A stretch of DNA of 64,000 nt from Euglena gracilis. Lineage: Eukaryota; Euglenida; Euglenophyceae; Euglenales. The translations under genes and the position numbers were made by a program. Shown here piece by piece: positions 29,706-39,310 of this stretch (positions are counted from its first letter, which is position 1; each line of letters begins with the position of its first letter). The DNA is taken from the NCBI GenBank assembly GCA_039621445.1, contig CP154955.1:57630619-57694618 (forward strand), in the 5' to 3' direction. Under the pieces are notes generated by a model. The model saw only the letters and a program-made list of their open reading frames with translations. It ran no database searches and was not told the DNA's origin.

Positions 29706-31820
29706 GGGCCATTTCTAACGCGGACCGGGGTTTTTGTTTTTGACAAATGTCTAAATGTCATATTTATGTCAATTGTCTGGCAGAAACCCTTGTCATTTGC
29801 CAAAATTGGGAATGCCGATGAAATCCAGAATCTCAAAGATTCTGCTGGATATTTTGCATTGTTTTTGGTAGTGAAGGCTAGGGCTGAGATAATATTTGTG
29901 TTGCTTCTCAGCCTGACCATTTGATACATTACAATTTCTTGCTCTTTGGCTTTCAGCCAAAAGTCAAGGATTCCAAGGGATATCTGACGGCAAGTAGGTG
30001 AAAGAAAAATCTGCTCATGTGGGAGGCCGCCGGTTCTATTGGGATCGCCTTTTGTTTGACTCTTGTTTTGTGCACCATGGCGTGCTGGGAAGCTCAGAGG
30101 ACCCGTCAGACCAATCTGTGACGGCTGTCTAATGATGGACAAAACTCATCACCGCGGGAGCAATGCATCTCTACATGTGCTTCTCCCATTACAATTGGGG
30201 CAGGAGGCTCCCATTCACATGTGCAGGGCAACAAGGAAGGTTGTAGACAGTGGATTGAGAAGTGGAAGTGGCCCACAAGGAAATACCCAGACCAAAGGAC
30301 CACTGTTGTCCATCCCACGCAAGTGTCTTTCCACCACCCACCCTGCTTTTGCAAGTTGAAACAGAAACAGCATCACTGCTATCCCATTCAACATCCGAAT
30401 ATCTTTTCCAGAGTGCATGCCCCCTCAGCCTTGCTGCTGAAAAGTTATTCACAGGACCGGTATTTGGTTCCTCATTTTCTCCAGTTCCTATGAGCTACCA
30501 ATGGACATTTTATTTTCCCCATCAAAAGATGTCGCACAGTGATCTCTGCCGAAATATGTTCATTCCATTTCACGACAAGCACTCTTCACACAACATACTC
30601 TTTCAAATGTTCTTTGTGTCATTCCTGAAAAGGGCATTAGATTTGGTGACGCCAGGGTTCCATGTGGGATAATCCAAGAGAAGGCAAGAAATCAAATGGC
30701 TGGTTTGAAACCCCGCCGAAGCATCACCTCAGAGAGACCCTAGCAAAGAACAAGGTGGTCTTGGTCCACCGTGCTTCCAACCAGATCTCGTATTGTTTTG
30801 TCTGGGGGGAAGAGAGCATCCCATGCTGCTGCTTCAACCAGGCTGCGTTTCCCCCATCTTTTGCCCCGGAGGGCAGTGGACACTGTCCCCAAGCCTGCTC
30901 AACGCATTGGGTATCTCATTTGGGAACAGTGGCTCCCAAAGTGTGCCGTCCAGCTCAAAAATTGCATCGGGGAGGGGAGCCATTTTCGGCATTTTTTTTT
31001 CACCCCCTGCTAGGGCTTTTTTCCAAGTGCAAGATTTTTCCTTTCAAATTTGGCGTCCCCGGTCCCGCAGATTGGCTTGAAAGCTCCGTTTTTCCGCCCT
31101 CCGATCAGCCCCATTCCGAACCAAGCCCCAGTTGACCTTCTGGAGGTCGACAGCTTTCTAGTGCCCAACGTTCCCCGCTGGCAGCATGGCCTGAACCTTC
31201 CCTGCACCACCCGAGCCAGAACCCCACGGGGGACATGAATTTGCCTCATTTTCAGTGTTTGCCCTGGGGTGCATCGGCCTGGTGGGCACCAGGCAGAGCT
31301 GAAAAAACTGGGGAATCGGGCCCGAATGCCACTGAATATTGCGCGGTCTTGTCCCTTGCATGGATCGGCGTCTCCCCTCCACAGACAGTGCGCGGCCAGA
31401 AAGTATGAAATGTGCTTGGGAACCGCAGGTTTTTTTCAAAAAACCATCATGCCTCTTGGAGCCGTCTAAGATACTCCCAAAAATGGGGCTGTTTGAAAAA
31501 TTATGAATTTTACTACCATTTTTGGGCGACATTTTCAAGAAAAAAGCGGCTGAAATTCACAATTTTTGCCGGTTCGCGGCGTACCTTCAAAAAAATGCCA
31601 CCCCCCCCCCACTATTCCCGAAGGCCGATGGGAATAGTTGGGGAGGAATAGTTGGGGGGGGGGCATGTTAGCCGCATCATCCACGGTCCAACTTCAACAC
31701 CTGCTTCCTCGGGGGATTGAGGATCTGGGAGAAGCATGTCACGGAAGAACAACAAAATGTACATTGGACAAACCTCCATGTCCTAACGCCTTTGCTCCTC
31801 GGGAGTTAGCCACTCCCGTT
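29706..31820. other. No recognisable gene
   Basis: Several overlapping frames of 60-220 codons occur on both strands, but none carries a domain I can name. The part from about 31050 to 31240 (plus frame APVDLLEVDSFLVPN...) could belong to the element whose recombinase-like ORF follows. Confidence 0.35.
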
Positions 31821-31824
31821 CTGA

Positions 31825-32598
31825 TGGCTGCGTGAGGACGTTGGACAAGTCATAGTCCCACTCGTCTACATCTATGACAGAAAGACTGCCCCGCAAACTG
31901 AGAGAGCCAAAAAGGCCGCAATTTTCAACGGAGAGACCATCAGCAATGTTTTACAGGCTGGTGGGCTCCTAAAGGTCATTGACACCCTGGACGAACGCAA
32001 CCCATTTTTGGCCCAGAGGAAAACCGTGTTGCTGTTGGGGTACACCATGGGTTACCGCGGAGAGGTGATCCGTAGGATGGAGGTCGAGCTGAAACCAGGA
32101 TTTGCAGACGGGCGCAAAAATTATTCCATCGTGGTGGGGATGTTGATCGCCCAGGGGGACGATCCACGCACCTGCCCCGTCCGTGCAATTGACCACCAGA
32201 TCGCGCGGCTCACACAGCGCAGTGTTCCCCTTCCCGAAGGTTCACCCAATTTTTTGTTTCGGTCCGTCTGCAATTTTACGTCCCGCACCTTCCCCCCGAA
32301 TCCTGTTACGGATGAGTATTTTCCCGGTCTGGGGAAGTGGGCCTCCCAAATTTTGGGGAGACGCCTAACGTTCAAAGATTTGGCCAGACGGGCTGCCATG
32401 TCACGGTTGGTGAACAACGGGGAACTGTCAATTGCGGGGTGTGCCAAAATTTTCAACGTCACCCCGGGCACTCTCTTCGTGTACCACCGTTCTCGCCTCA
32501 CCGCACCACTTAAGGCCGCAAAGATTTTGTGTGGTGTGAAGGGCGAGGGCCTGGGGAAGAAGTTCGTGGCCGAGGTACCCCTCCAAATAGCGTTCTAA
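31825..32598 (+). CDS. Tyrosine-recombinase-like ORF (transposon-derived)
   Basis: Open without stop from 31825 (after TGA) to the stop at 32596-32598, about 257 codons, with no ATG near the beginning, so it is probably a downstream exon or truncated. It reads ...VIDTLDERNPFLAQRKTVLL, LGYTMGYRGEVIRRMEVELK, then a C-terminal part with LTFKDLARRAAMSRLVNNG, SIAGCAKIFNV and a terminal VYHR. The arrangement (Arg in GYRGEV; LARR-x3-SRLVNNGxxS; final Tyr before HR) resembles the Arg/HxxR/Tyr C-terminal catalytic layout of tyrosine recombinases of Crypton or DIRS type, but the match is by eye. GC content and codon use differ from the surrounding AT-rich DNA. A gypsy RNase H scrap lies head-on just downstream. 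Confidence 0.4.
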   Translation, partial: WLREDVGQVIVPLVYIYDRKTAPQTERAKKAAIFNGETISNVLQAGGLLKVIDTLDERNPFLAQRKTVLLLGYTMGYRGEVIRRMEVELKPGFADGRKNYSIVVGMLIAQGDDPRTCPVRAIDHQIARLTQRSVPLPEGSPNFLFRSVCNFTSRTFPPNPVTDEYFPGLGKWASQILGRRLTFKDLARRAAMSRLVNNGELSIAGCAKIFNVTPGTLFVYHRSRLTAPLKAAKILCGVKGEGLGKKFVAEVPLQIAF

Positions 32599-32619
32599 TC
32601 CCATGCGTCTTTGGCGGTG

Positions 32620-32818
32620 ATCTTTCGCGAATGCTCCATTTAACCTGTCCTTTCCCGTTGTCGCCCTGTAGCTTCCTGCTGAAGAAAGCCACAGGTCGGA
32701 GTTCATTCGCTGCATTATGCTGGCTAAGAACCCCGCCAACAGCGTAACTGTAACAAAAAACTTCGTCCAGACTGGCACAAACCGCACTGTGTTGCTTGCA
32801 AACATCCATATACTCCAA
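32620..32818 (-). pseudogene. Ty3/gypsy-type RNase H fragment
   Basis: The minus-strand frame contains YAVGGVLSQH, then ELRPVAFFSRKL and VKWSIRER, the start of the RNase H domain that follows reverse transcriptase in Ty3/gypsy retrotransposons. The upstream 'DASD' region and the downstream 'GYLGHEL' region are in other frames, so at least two frameshifts separate them. Only this scrap remains; no LTR was found. Confidence 0.7.
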
Positions 32819-33049
32819 AAAAGCCCTTAAAGGGCGTGGTTCTTTGGGGCATTGTTTTCCTTTTGATCACCATGGGTTGGGAGAGAGCTCAAAAGGGCAT
32901 CCACCGTTGCTCTACCTAGCGACATTGTGGTTCGCAAAACAGCCTCAAATTCTTGTACGGTGGGGGGTTCAGGCTTCTGAGCATCCCTCAAGTTCACAGC
33001 ACGCTTCATGGCTGTGGAATACACCGAAAGGATATTGGCGGCAGAAAAA

Positions 33050-33240
33050 AAATGAACATGAATGGTTTTTGTTTCATTTTCTGTTCACGGATGTCCATGT
33101 GAACGTTAAACGATTTTTCCTACGGTCACCCGTGAACATTTTTGAGTGTTCACGGGTACCCTTGGAGGTACCCGTGAACGCCCAAAAGTGCACCCGTGAA
33201 CACTTAAAGCGCCAAAAATAGCCCGGTAGGCACCTGGTTG
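33050..33240. repeat. ACCCGTGAACA palindromic repeat cluster
   Basis: Four copies of ACCCGTGAAC(A/G) in both orientations within about 33125-33206, with related CATGTGAACG and TGTTCACGGATG at 33075-33100. Similar GTTCACGTG / CATGTGAACACTG words recur at 34010-34085. Possibly the ends of a 1-kb element (about 33060-34090). Confidence 0.6.
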
Positions 33241-33254
33241 GAAAAAAATTGCCT

Positions 33255-33522
33255 ACATTAGGGTAACCTGTGACTTTGCCAAAACGGTTTAAGAAGGAAA
33301 CAGGGTTCAATCACAATTCCCTGTGCGAAAACAGGGGGCGCCGTAGGCGCCCCTTGTTTTCGCACCGGGAATCGTGATTGAACCCTGTTTCCGCTAATAG
33401 AAAGTGGTCCAGATGCACCAGAAAGAAAGATATGCAACAGATTCCAAGAGGGAGAAATGCTTTCTGACGCCAAATTAGGAAATCCTGCGTCGCGCTCGCA
33501 TTGGCTGACCCTAATAGGGAGA
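33255..33522. mobile_element. Hairpin MITE with 97-bp central inverted repeat
   Basis: 33296-33392 is an almost perfect inverted repeat (about 47-nt arms): GGAAACAGGGTTCAATCAC, through GGGGCGCC, the loop GTA, and back. Outside it, ATTAGGGTAACC at 33257 faces GACCCTAATAGGG at 33507, suggesting the outer termini. A single-arm relative (GGTGCTGCAGGCGCCCCCGG) lies at 33806-33832. Confidence 0.75.
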
Positions 33523-33529
33523 GATTTCA

Positions 33530-35130
33530 TGAAAAGTTGAAATCTTTCACCAAAACTGTTAAATTTGCACGTTCCTGAAATTTCAGGCCTTTTGAAAATT
33601 TTTGGCCATTACTAGTCTACCAAACCAAATGCGCCCTCACCCTCCCATATTTGCCCTCTCCCAATTGGCTAATCGGCGGGACAAGGCTGGTCAGATTTGG
33701 CAAGGCTGTAAAAAAGGCTCAAGAAGCCTCCAAAATGTGCATTTCGAATATTTTTGTACAGTCTTTTGTGATGTGATACCGTTTTTTTTTCACCAAAAGT
33801 CCAAGGGTGCTGCAGGCGCCCCCGGTTTTTCGGTGCAAAAGCAGGATCAGATCACAAAACAAAAATTGTCACAATGCCCGTATTCCACGATGTCGAGCGC
33901 CGCAAGGGAAATTGTGTCCAAGTCCACGCGATTTGCGCAAAAAGACATTGTTGTGCACAAAAATGGGGCAACACACTTTTTGACAAAAACCGTGTTCATC
34001 CATGATCGTAAAAAAAATCGTGTTCATTTGATCTTGTTCACGTGTAAACTGTCACAAACCATTTTCATCCATGTGAACACTGCAAAAAAAAAATGTTTTC
34101 AGATTTGCATGTTTTATTCATGCTCAAAATCAGCCAGAAAGGATGCTGGAATAGTTGGGTTTTTTCCAGCATGAAATTGAAATTGTTTTGTGGAATACAC
34201 AAGCAATTTTCGGTGAACTTCCAGAAAAAAAGTCTGCTAGCATCGCTAGCTTCTGTGGCCATCTGTTGGTGCTCTGGCTCTTTTTTTTTGTAGCCAAAAA
34301 ATATTTTTGTTGTTTTTTTAGGACATTTTTTTTTGGAGTTAAAAATCGATTTTTTCAAAGTGCCTCAAAAAATGAAGCAAAAACGAAGGAGATCTCAAGC
34401 GGCCCAAAAAGAAGCACTTGAAATGCCCTGTGCTTAACTTTTCCCCCAACTCTTCATAGCCCGAGTTATCCGAGTTATGGCCATTTTTTGACCAACTTTG
34501 GCCCTTTTTTTTAGGGCCATCTCACCATCCTATCTAACAGCAACGTTATCCGTACCTCTGACTTTACGGGGGGTGTTAAACATTTCTTTTTTTTAAAAAA
34601 AGACTGTGTTTTTGGGGTTTTTGCTAGAAGATTTTTTTTGATTTTCCTCGTTTTGGCGCTGATTTTTTCTCCAAGGCAAAAAAATTGGGCATTTTTTTCA
34701 TTTTTTTGGCCAACAAAATCCTTATTTTCATGCAAAATGAAAAAAACTTCCCTTGGTGGAGCCAAAAAAGTCCTCTCCGGCAGAAAGTGCACATCATGAG
34801 ATGCCCTAATTGGGCTGAGGCCAATGGGAAAGAGACATGCAAGCAAACATGACTCTCAGAAAACGCGACACAAAAAATATAAAACAACCACAAAAATATG
34901 TAAACAATGCAAAAAAACAAACTGCATGTAAAATCTTTTGAGAACCCCCTGGGTCCGGGCCGCCTAAAGTGCAGCCAAAACAGGGGAGGGTCATTTTATT
35001 TGATTATTGTAACTCCACGGAAAGCCCACGTTATGGCCATTTCAGGACGTCCGATTCCAACCACTGTTATTCCACCACATTTGGCACGTTATCACTTGGC
35101 CATTTTGGGGTCAAAAATTTGACTTTTTCA
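33530..35130. other. No recognisable gene
   Basis: AT-rich DNA with a degenerate copy of the 14160-type dispersed repeat at about 34330-34560. Frames here (for example 33602-34174 on plus) lack recognisable domains. Confidence 0.45.
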
Positions 35131-35134
35131 AAGT

Positions 35135-37313
35135 GGGAGCACGCCGTCGGCCAGCCGTCGGCCAGCCGTTGTGACTCACAGGAAAATGACCCGAGCCACA
35201 GCCTTGCAATGCAGAAGCAATTTCGCCACCAATCTCCCTTCAAGGTCATGTTCATCATTGGTGGAGGCTGCATTTTGCCCATTTGAAGTCATTTTTCGTC
35301 AATTTTTGTCAATTTTGCCAGTTTTAGACTTTTTTGACGAATTTTTACCATGTCAGCCTTTTTTTTGGGTCATTCTACAGTCATTGTGAAGGGTTATTTG
35401 CCTACATATTATTCAAATGACTAAAAAATGCTCAGCTGGTGTCCCACTGGCAAAATATACCTACAGCTAGCGGACACCCGAGTTGGGAATTTCGGACAAA
35501 ATGAAGATCCCTTTTGGACAAGTTTTGTTGTCCCTGGCGGACACCTCCCCAAGAACCCCCGTGGACACCATTATTGGTCCCCAATGGACAAGAGGTTTAG
35601 GCCCCCATGGACATTTTCGTTGAGCCCGCGTGGACACTCTGTGCGAGACTCGTGATTTTTTTTCACCCTTTCCGTTCTTACAGTTTTTGTTTACCTCATA
35701 CCTGTGGGTTGTGCTGACAATGTCACTGCCTCGACTGGAAAGACATTTTTTGTTCTAAGGCATTTTCCTTTGAAATGAGTACCCCCGCCGCCCCCTTATT
35801 GGCCAATTGGGCTCATGCCAATTGGGGGGGAGGGACAAATAGGGGGGGGGGCACGTTATTTAAGACTGGTCAAATCAATTTAACTTTGATACAAATGAAC
35901 CAGAAAGCGTTTTTTTCACTGAGGTGAGTGGAAAAAAAAACAGGGAGGACATCCTGATTTTGAAGAATTTGAAACCCACACTGAGAAGGTGCCCGTTGTG
36001 GACATGCTGGGTCCATACTATTGTGATATGCGTGAGTGCATGGAGAAGGCTGGGAGGAGCAGGCCAGACTTTTACCAAATCCTTTTTTCCCCCCACACTG
36101 CAGCAGTTTTCGGATTCGCACAACAGAAAGTTCTGAAACAAGCCCTTTGAGTGAACGATATTGGGCATTCGCCAACCTGATCGGTCTGTAATTCCTAAAA
36201 GTGCATCATATCATTCAGCCTGTGTCCCAGCTCACCTGGGAGCCTCAGCTTTTTTTTTGAGAACATTTGTGCAAAGATGGTGACATTCGTAAAAGTGGAG
36301 AGAGTGTTTTGGATGTTAGTCGGCAAAGAGACCACCTGTTCTGTTAAATGACCCATAAAAAGCTGTACATTGTATTTTCACATGATCTAAATTAAGGTGA
36401 GTTTAGTGCTTTTGAAAAGCTGTGTACCCCGTCACAGCCGCTGTTGCCTCTTGCTTTGCATGATACTCAGTAGACACGAAACTTTTTAAGCTTGAAGGTT
36501 ATTATTTTTTTTTGCATATTTGTTCAAACATGGACACAAACCACAGTTGCAATGTTTAGGGAATGTTCATTGCTACCAAGAAAGGTTGCTTCAGAAAATT
36601 TGGTCATCAATGTGAATGTGTTGTACTGTAATGAGAGACAGTGTGGAACAGCTTCGGAGAAGTTACTGGATGATCCCTCTGCCTTCCGCATTTGTGACAT
36701 TTTGGGATTTGTAGCTTAGCCCCACCTTTTGGGTGGAAGATGATCAACACGCAGACTCTCAAAGACATTCCACCTAATTTCATTTGAATCGCAGCGTCTG
36801 CCGTGGAATTTTCAGTTCCAGGTTTCAGACGGTTTTCCCTGCAAAAGTGTCCATCGGGGCCTAAACTTCATGGGCCGGGGGTTTTCTATTTGTGTCCCCG
36901 GGGGCTCTACAGAAAAGTCCCCCAGTCTCCAATTTCCTGCCCAGCGGGGGCCAACGAAAATGTCCAGCGGGGTCCAACAATTGTGTCTGCCGGCTGTAAT
37001 AATGGACACCAAATTTTGGCATTAGGTGCTGAATTAAGCAATTTTCACCCCGAAATACATTTGCCACTCATGCCACCCAAAATTGTGCATTTTCCACATG
37101 AAAATGGGATTTTACACAAAATTAGGCATTTGCCACTCAAAATTAGGAATTTACACATGAAATTAGGAATTTTCCTCCTCAAAGTTAGGAATTTGCCTCT
37201 CAAAATTCGGAACTGGCACGCCAAATTAGGCATTTGCTACCCATATGAGATAGACAACCTGACCCGGCTTCCGTCACGCCGTCGGCCAGCTGTCGGCCAG
37301 CCGTGTGCTCCCC
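35135..37313. mobile_element. CGTCGGCCAG-repeat element, long copy with nested insertion
   Basis: Left end GGGAGCACGCCGTCGGCCAG, right end GGCCAGCCGTGTGCTCCCC, homologous to 21649-22268 over about 330 bp at the left and 240 bp at the right, including CACAGGAAAATGACCCGAGC and the AAATTAGGAATTT words. The two copies diverge in the middle, where this copy carries about 1.5 kb of extra DNA (about 35466-37015) with its own inverted ends. Confidence 0.85.
35466..37015. mobile_element. Nested element with ~23-bp-spaced GGACA end repeats
   Basis: From 35466 to 35645 GGACA(C/A) recurs about every 22-25 bases, eight times. From about 36846 to 37010 the inverse TGTCC recurs with similar spacing. This is a helical-phase-like subterminal array. 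Between them lie short frames (minus 35870-36175, plus 36492-36719) without a recognised domain. It interrupts the CGTCGGCCAG element. Confidence 0.65.
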
Positions 37314-37659
37314 CAAAGATCCTCCAAAAATGATGGCCAATCAAAGGAAACCACTGGCCTAAAATTGAGCCCCAGGGGACACTCTATCACCTCATGTGGG
37401 CCATCAGGGACACTTTTGATATGGCCCATTTTGCCCTGTTTTGGCATAGTCAATATAAGATCATGTGAAAGTTTTTTCTGAAAGAAAATACATCTTCTGG
37501 CTTTAAGTTGGAAATGTGGATGATGCAAAGCAGGCAGATGTAAAGGCTGACATATGAAGTATGTGAAGGATGCTTTCCTTGCTGAACCCAAAAACACCCA
37601 TAAAAGGAAATCACAAAGGCTCTGACGGCATCATTGGCTTGTTTTACAATTCATTGGAT

Positions 37660-38100
37660 GATTAGTCATGGGATAGGTTCGGATTGACCACCAGTGCATT
37701 TCAACTGCCACAGTCTCTTTCGAACCAAGATGGAACGGAGGTTGGCAGGTTGAGTGCTGCAGATGTGAAGGCAGCCTGAACAACATGGTCTTGGAGGGCG
37801 AACATTGCTGGCCAACCATCCAAGGTTTTGTACCTTATTGCTTTTTTCTCTTGGGTGCTTTTTCTGGGGGTGGACTTGGGTGTGGGTTTCGCTGGAATTT
37901 TTTTTGGAAATGCCCTTGGACACCCCGATTTTTTGGGGGCCTCAAAACGATCCAGACGATCAGAGGCCGGGAGGGGGCAGTCTGCACCACCCCTCCCCCC
38001 CATCACCCAGTCTCCAGCGTGAAGCCGATGCCTGGGACATTGGTTCAGGCCGGCCGTGAAACCAGACGCACAGACCGGACCGATCAATTGCCCACAAATG
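37660..38100 (-). CDS. Unrecognised Lys/Pro-rich ORF
   Basis: The minus frame contains a basic Pro/Lys/Thr/Ser linker (KKIPAKPTPKSTPRKSTQEKK) followed by a more globular-looking segment (LDGWPAMFALQDHVVQAAFT). The composition is not that of the neighbouring repeats, so it could be an exon of an unannotated gene or element. I do not recognise a family, and no splice partner was found. Confidence 0.25.
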
Positions 38101-38545
38101 TGACCGTACCCCAGGTTTTGTGTAGTGCTTAGTGCCGTGATACAGCAGATGTTTGAGGCATGTGGCTGCCGGCGGACCTTCGGCCTGGCTCAGCCCGGTC
38201 CTCAAACAACATTAATAGGTCAATTCCCGGGGGGGGGGGGAGATGGCAGTTCATATTTTGAGTGTTTGGAGGTTTTGGGTTTCACGGTAGGGTCATTTTT
38301 GGGTTGTTGGGGGAGTCCCGGTTACACCTAATGCACAATTTTTTGAAGTTTGCATACCATGTGTTTGCATTTCCCGTCAGATTGCGTGCACTTTATCTCC
38401 AAAATGTTTGCACTTGACACCAATTTGTTTGCACTTTTTCTCAAAAATGACTACACATTACACTCTCCATATTTCTGTGGTCTTGTTCTCTTTCTGTTCA
38501 GGTTTGTGTGGATGACCAAAATGTGGGTCAGCCCAACCCAACAGC

Positions 38546-38932
38546 ATGCAGCGTGGACAAAAATTATGGTGGACAAAAATTTTGGTAAAAACCCCCAAAT
38601 TTTACCATATTTTTACATGCTTTTCGACCGGTGTCGGCTTCCCACACCCTCTTCTGTAAGCGTCAGTTCAAAGAGACCAAACAAACCTGGGAAAACGGCC
38701 AAAATGCCCGAAAATGGCAAAATTGCACAAATGTTGGCAAGTATATTGACCCTTGACAGCATCTTCGAAAATTACTCAACACAATGCAAAAAAAAAGTGT
38801 CAAGAAGTGGTTGAATACCGAATTTTACCAACATCTATTTTCCAAAATCAAAATTTTACCAAAAATATTTTTTACCTTAATCTTTTTTTTACCGTAATTT
38901 TTGTCCACTGTGATTTTTGTCTACCCTGCAAG
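38546..38932. mobile_element. GACAAAAAT-terminal MITE, copy 1
   Basis: The left end has GTGGACAAAAATTATGGT and a second GTGGACAAAAATTTTGGTAA. The right end is the inverse (TTACCGTAATTTTTGTCC...TTTTTGTCTACC). The interior contains TTTTCGACCGGTGTCGGCTTCCCACA, shared with 48566-48977. About 390 bp, non-coding; the flanking duplication is unclear. Confidence 0.8.
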
Positions 38933-39076
38933 GTGGGAGTTGTTCAACCATGGCTCATGAATTGTGATCCCAACCTGCTGCCTCAATACGCACAACCTTT
39001 GTTTGGTGTCTCCTCTGCACCCCCTGGGATCCCTCCGTCTCAGTTTGAACCGAAATTATGTCCTGAAATTGGAGGT
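38930..39076 (+). CDS. Possible upstream exon of the macro-domain gene
   Basis: The frame reads VVQPWLMNCDPNLLPQYAQP and continues Pro/Ser-rich to CPEIG, followed by a GGAG/GTGGGT donor-like site; a GCAAG acceptor-like site precedes it. It is the only protein-like frame immediately 5' of the macro exons. Continuity with the next exon could not be proven. Confidence 0.25.
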
Positions 39077-39310
39077 GGGTGATACCCATTTCGGTGTTCG
39101 TGTTTCCCATTTTGGGGGGGTTGACACCTCAAATTAACCTAATTTGCCCATTTTCCCATGACAAAACGCCTCCCCCTTGTCCCCCCCCCCCCGCTTACCC
39201 CTCCCTTACATCCCAGGCACCCCCTTTGGTTGTATTGCACCTGGCGCTATATCACTTTTTTCGACGTGGCGTCAGATTAGAAAACCCATCGGACGTTTGC
39301 TGTATTTCAG

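Noticed and set aside
16680-38230. Shared GCAGCAGATGTTTGAGGCA at 16706 and 38141
   Set aside because: A striking 19-bp match with coding-like reading (QQMFEA), but the flanks do not align and no protein was recognised, so not listed as a feature.
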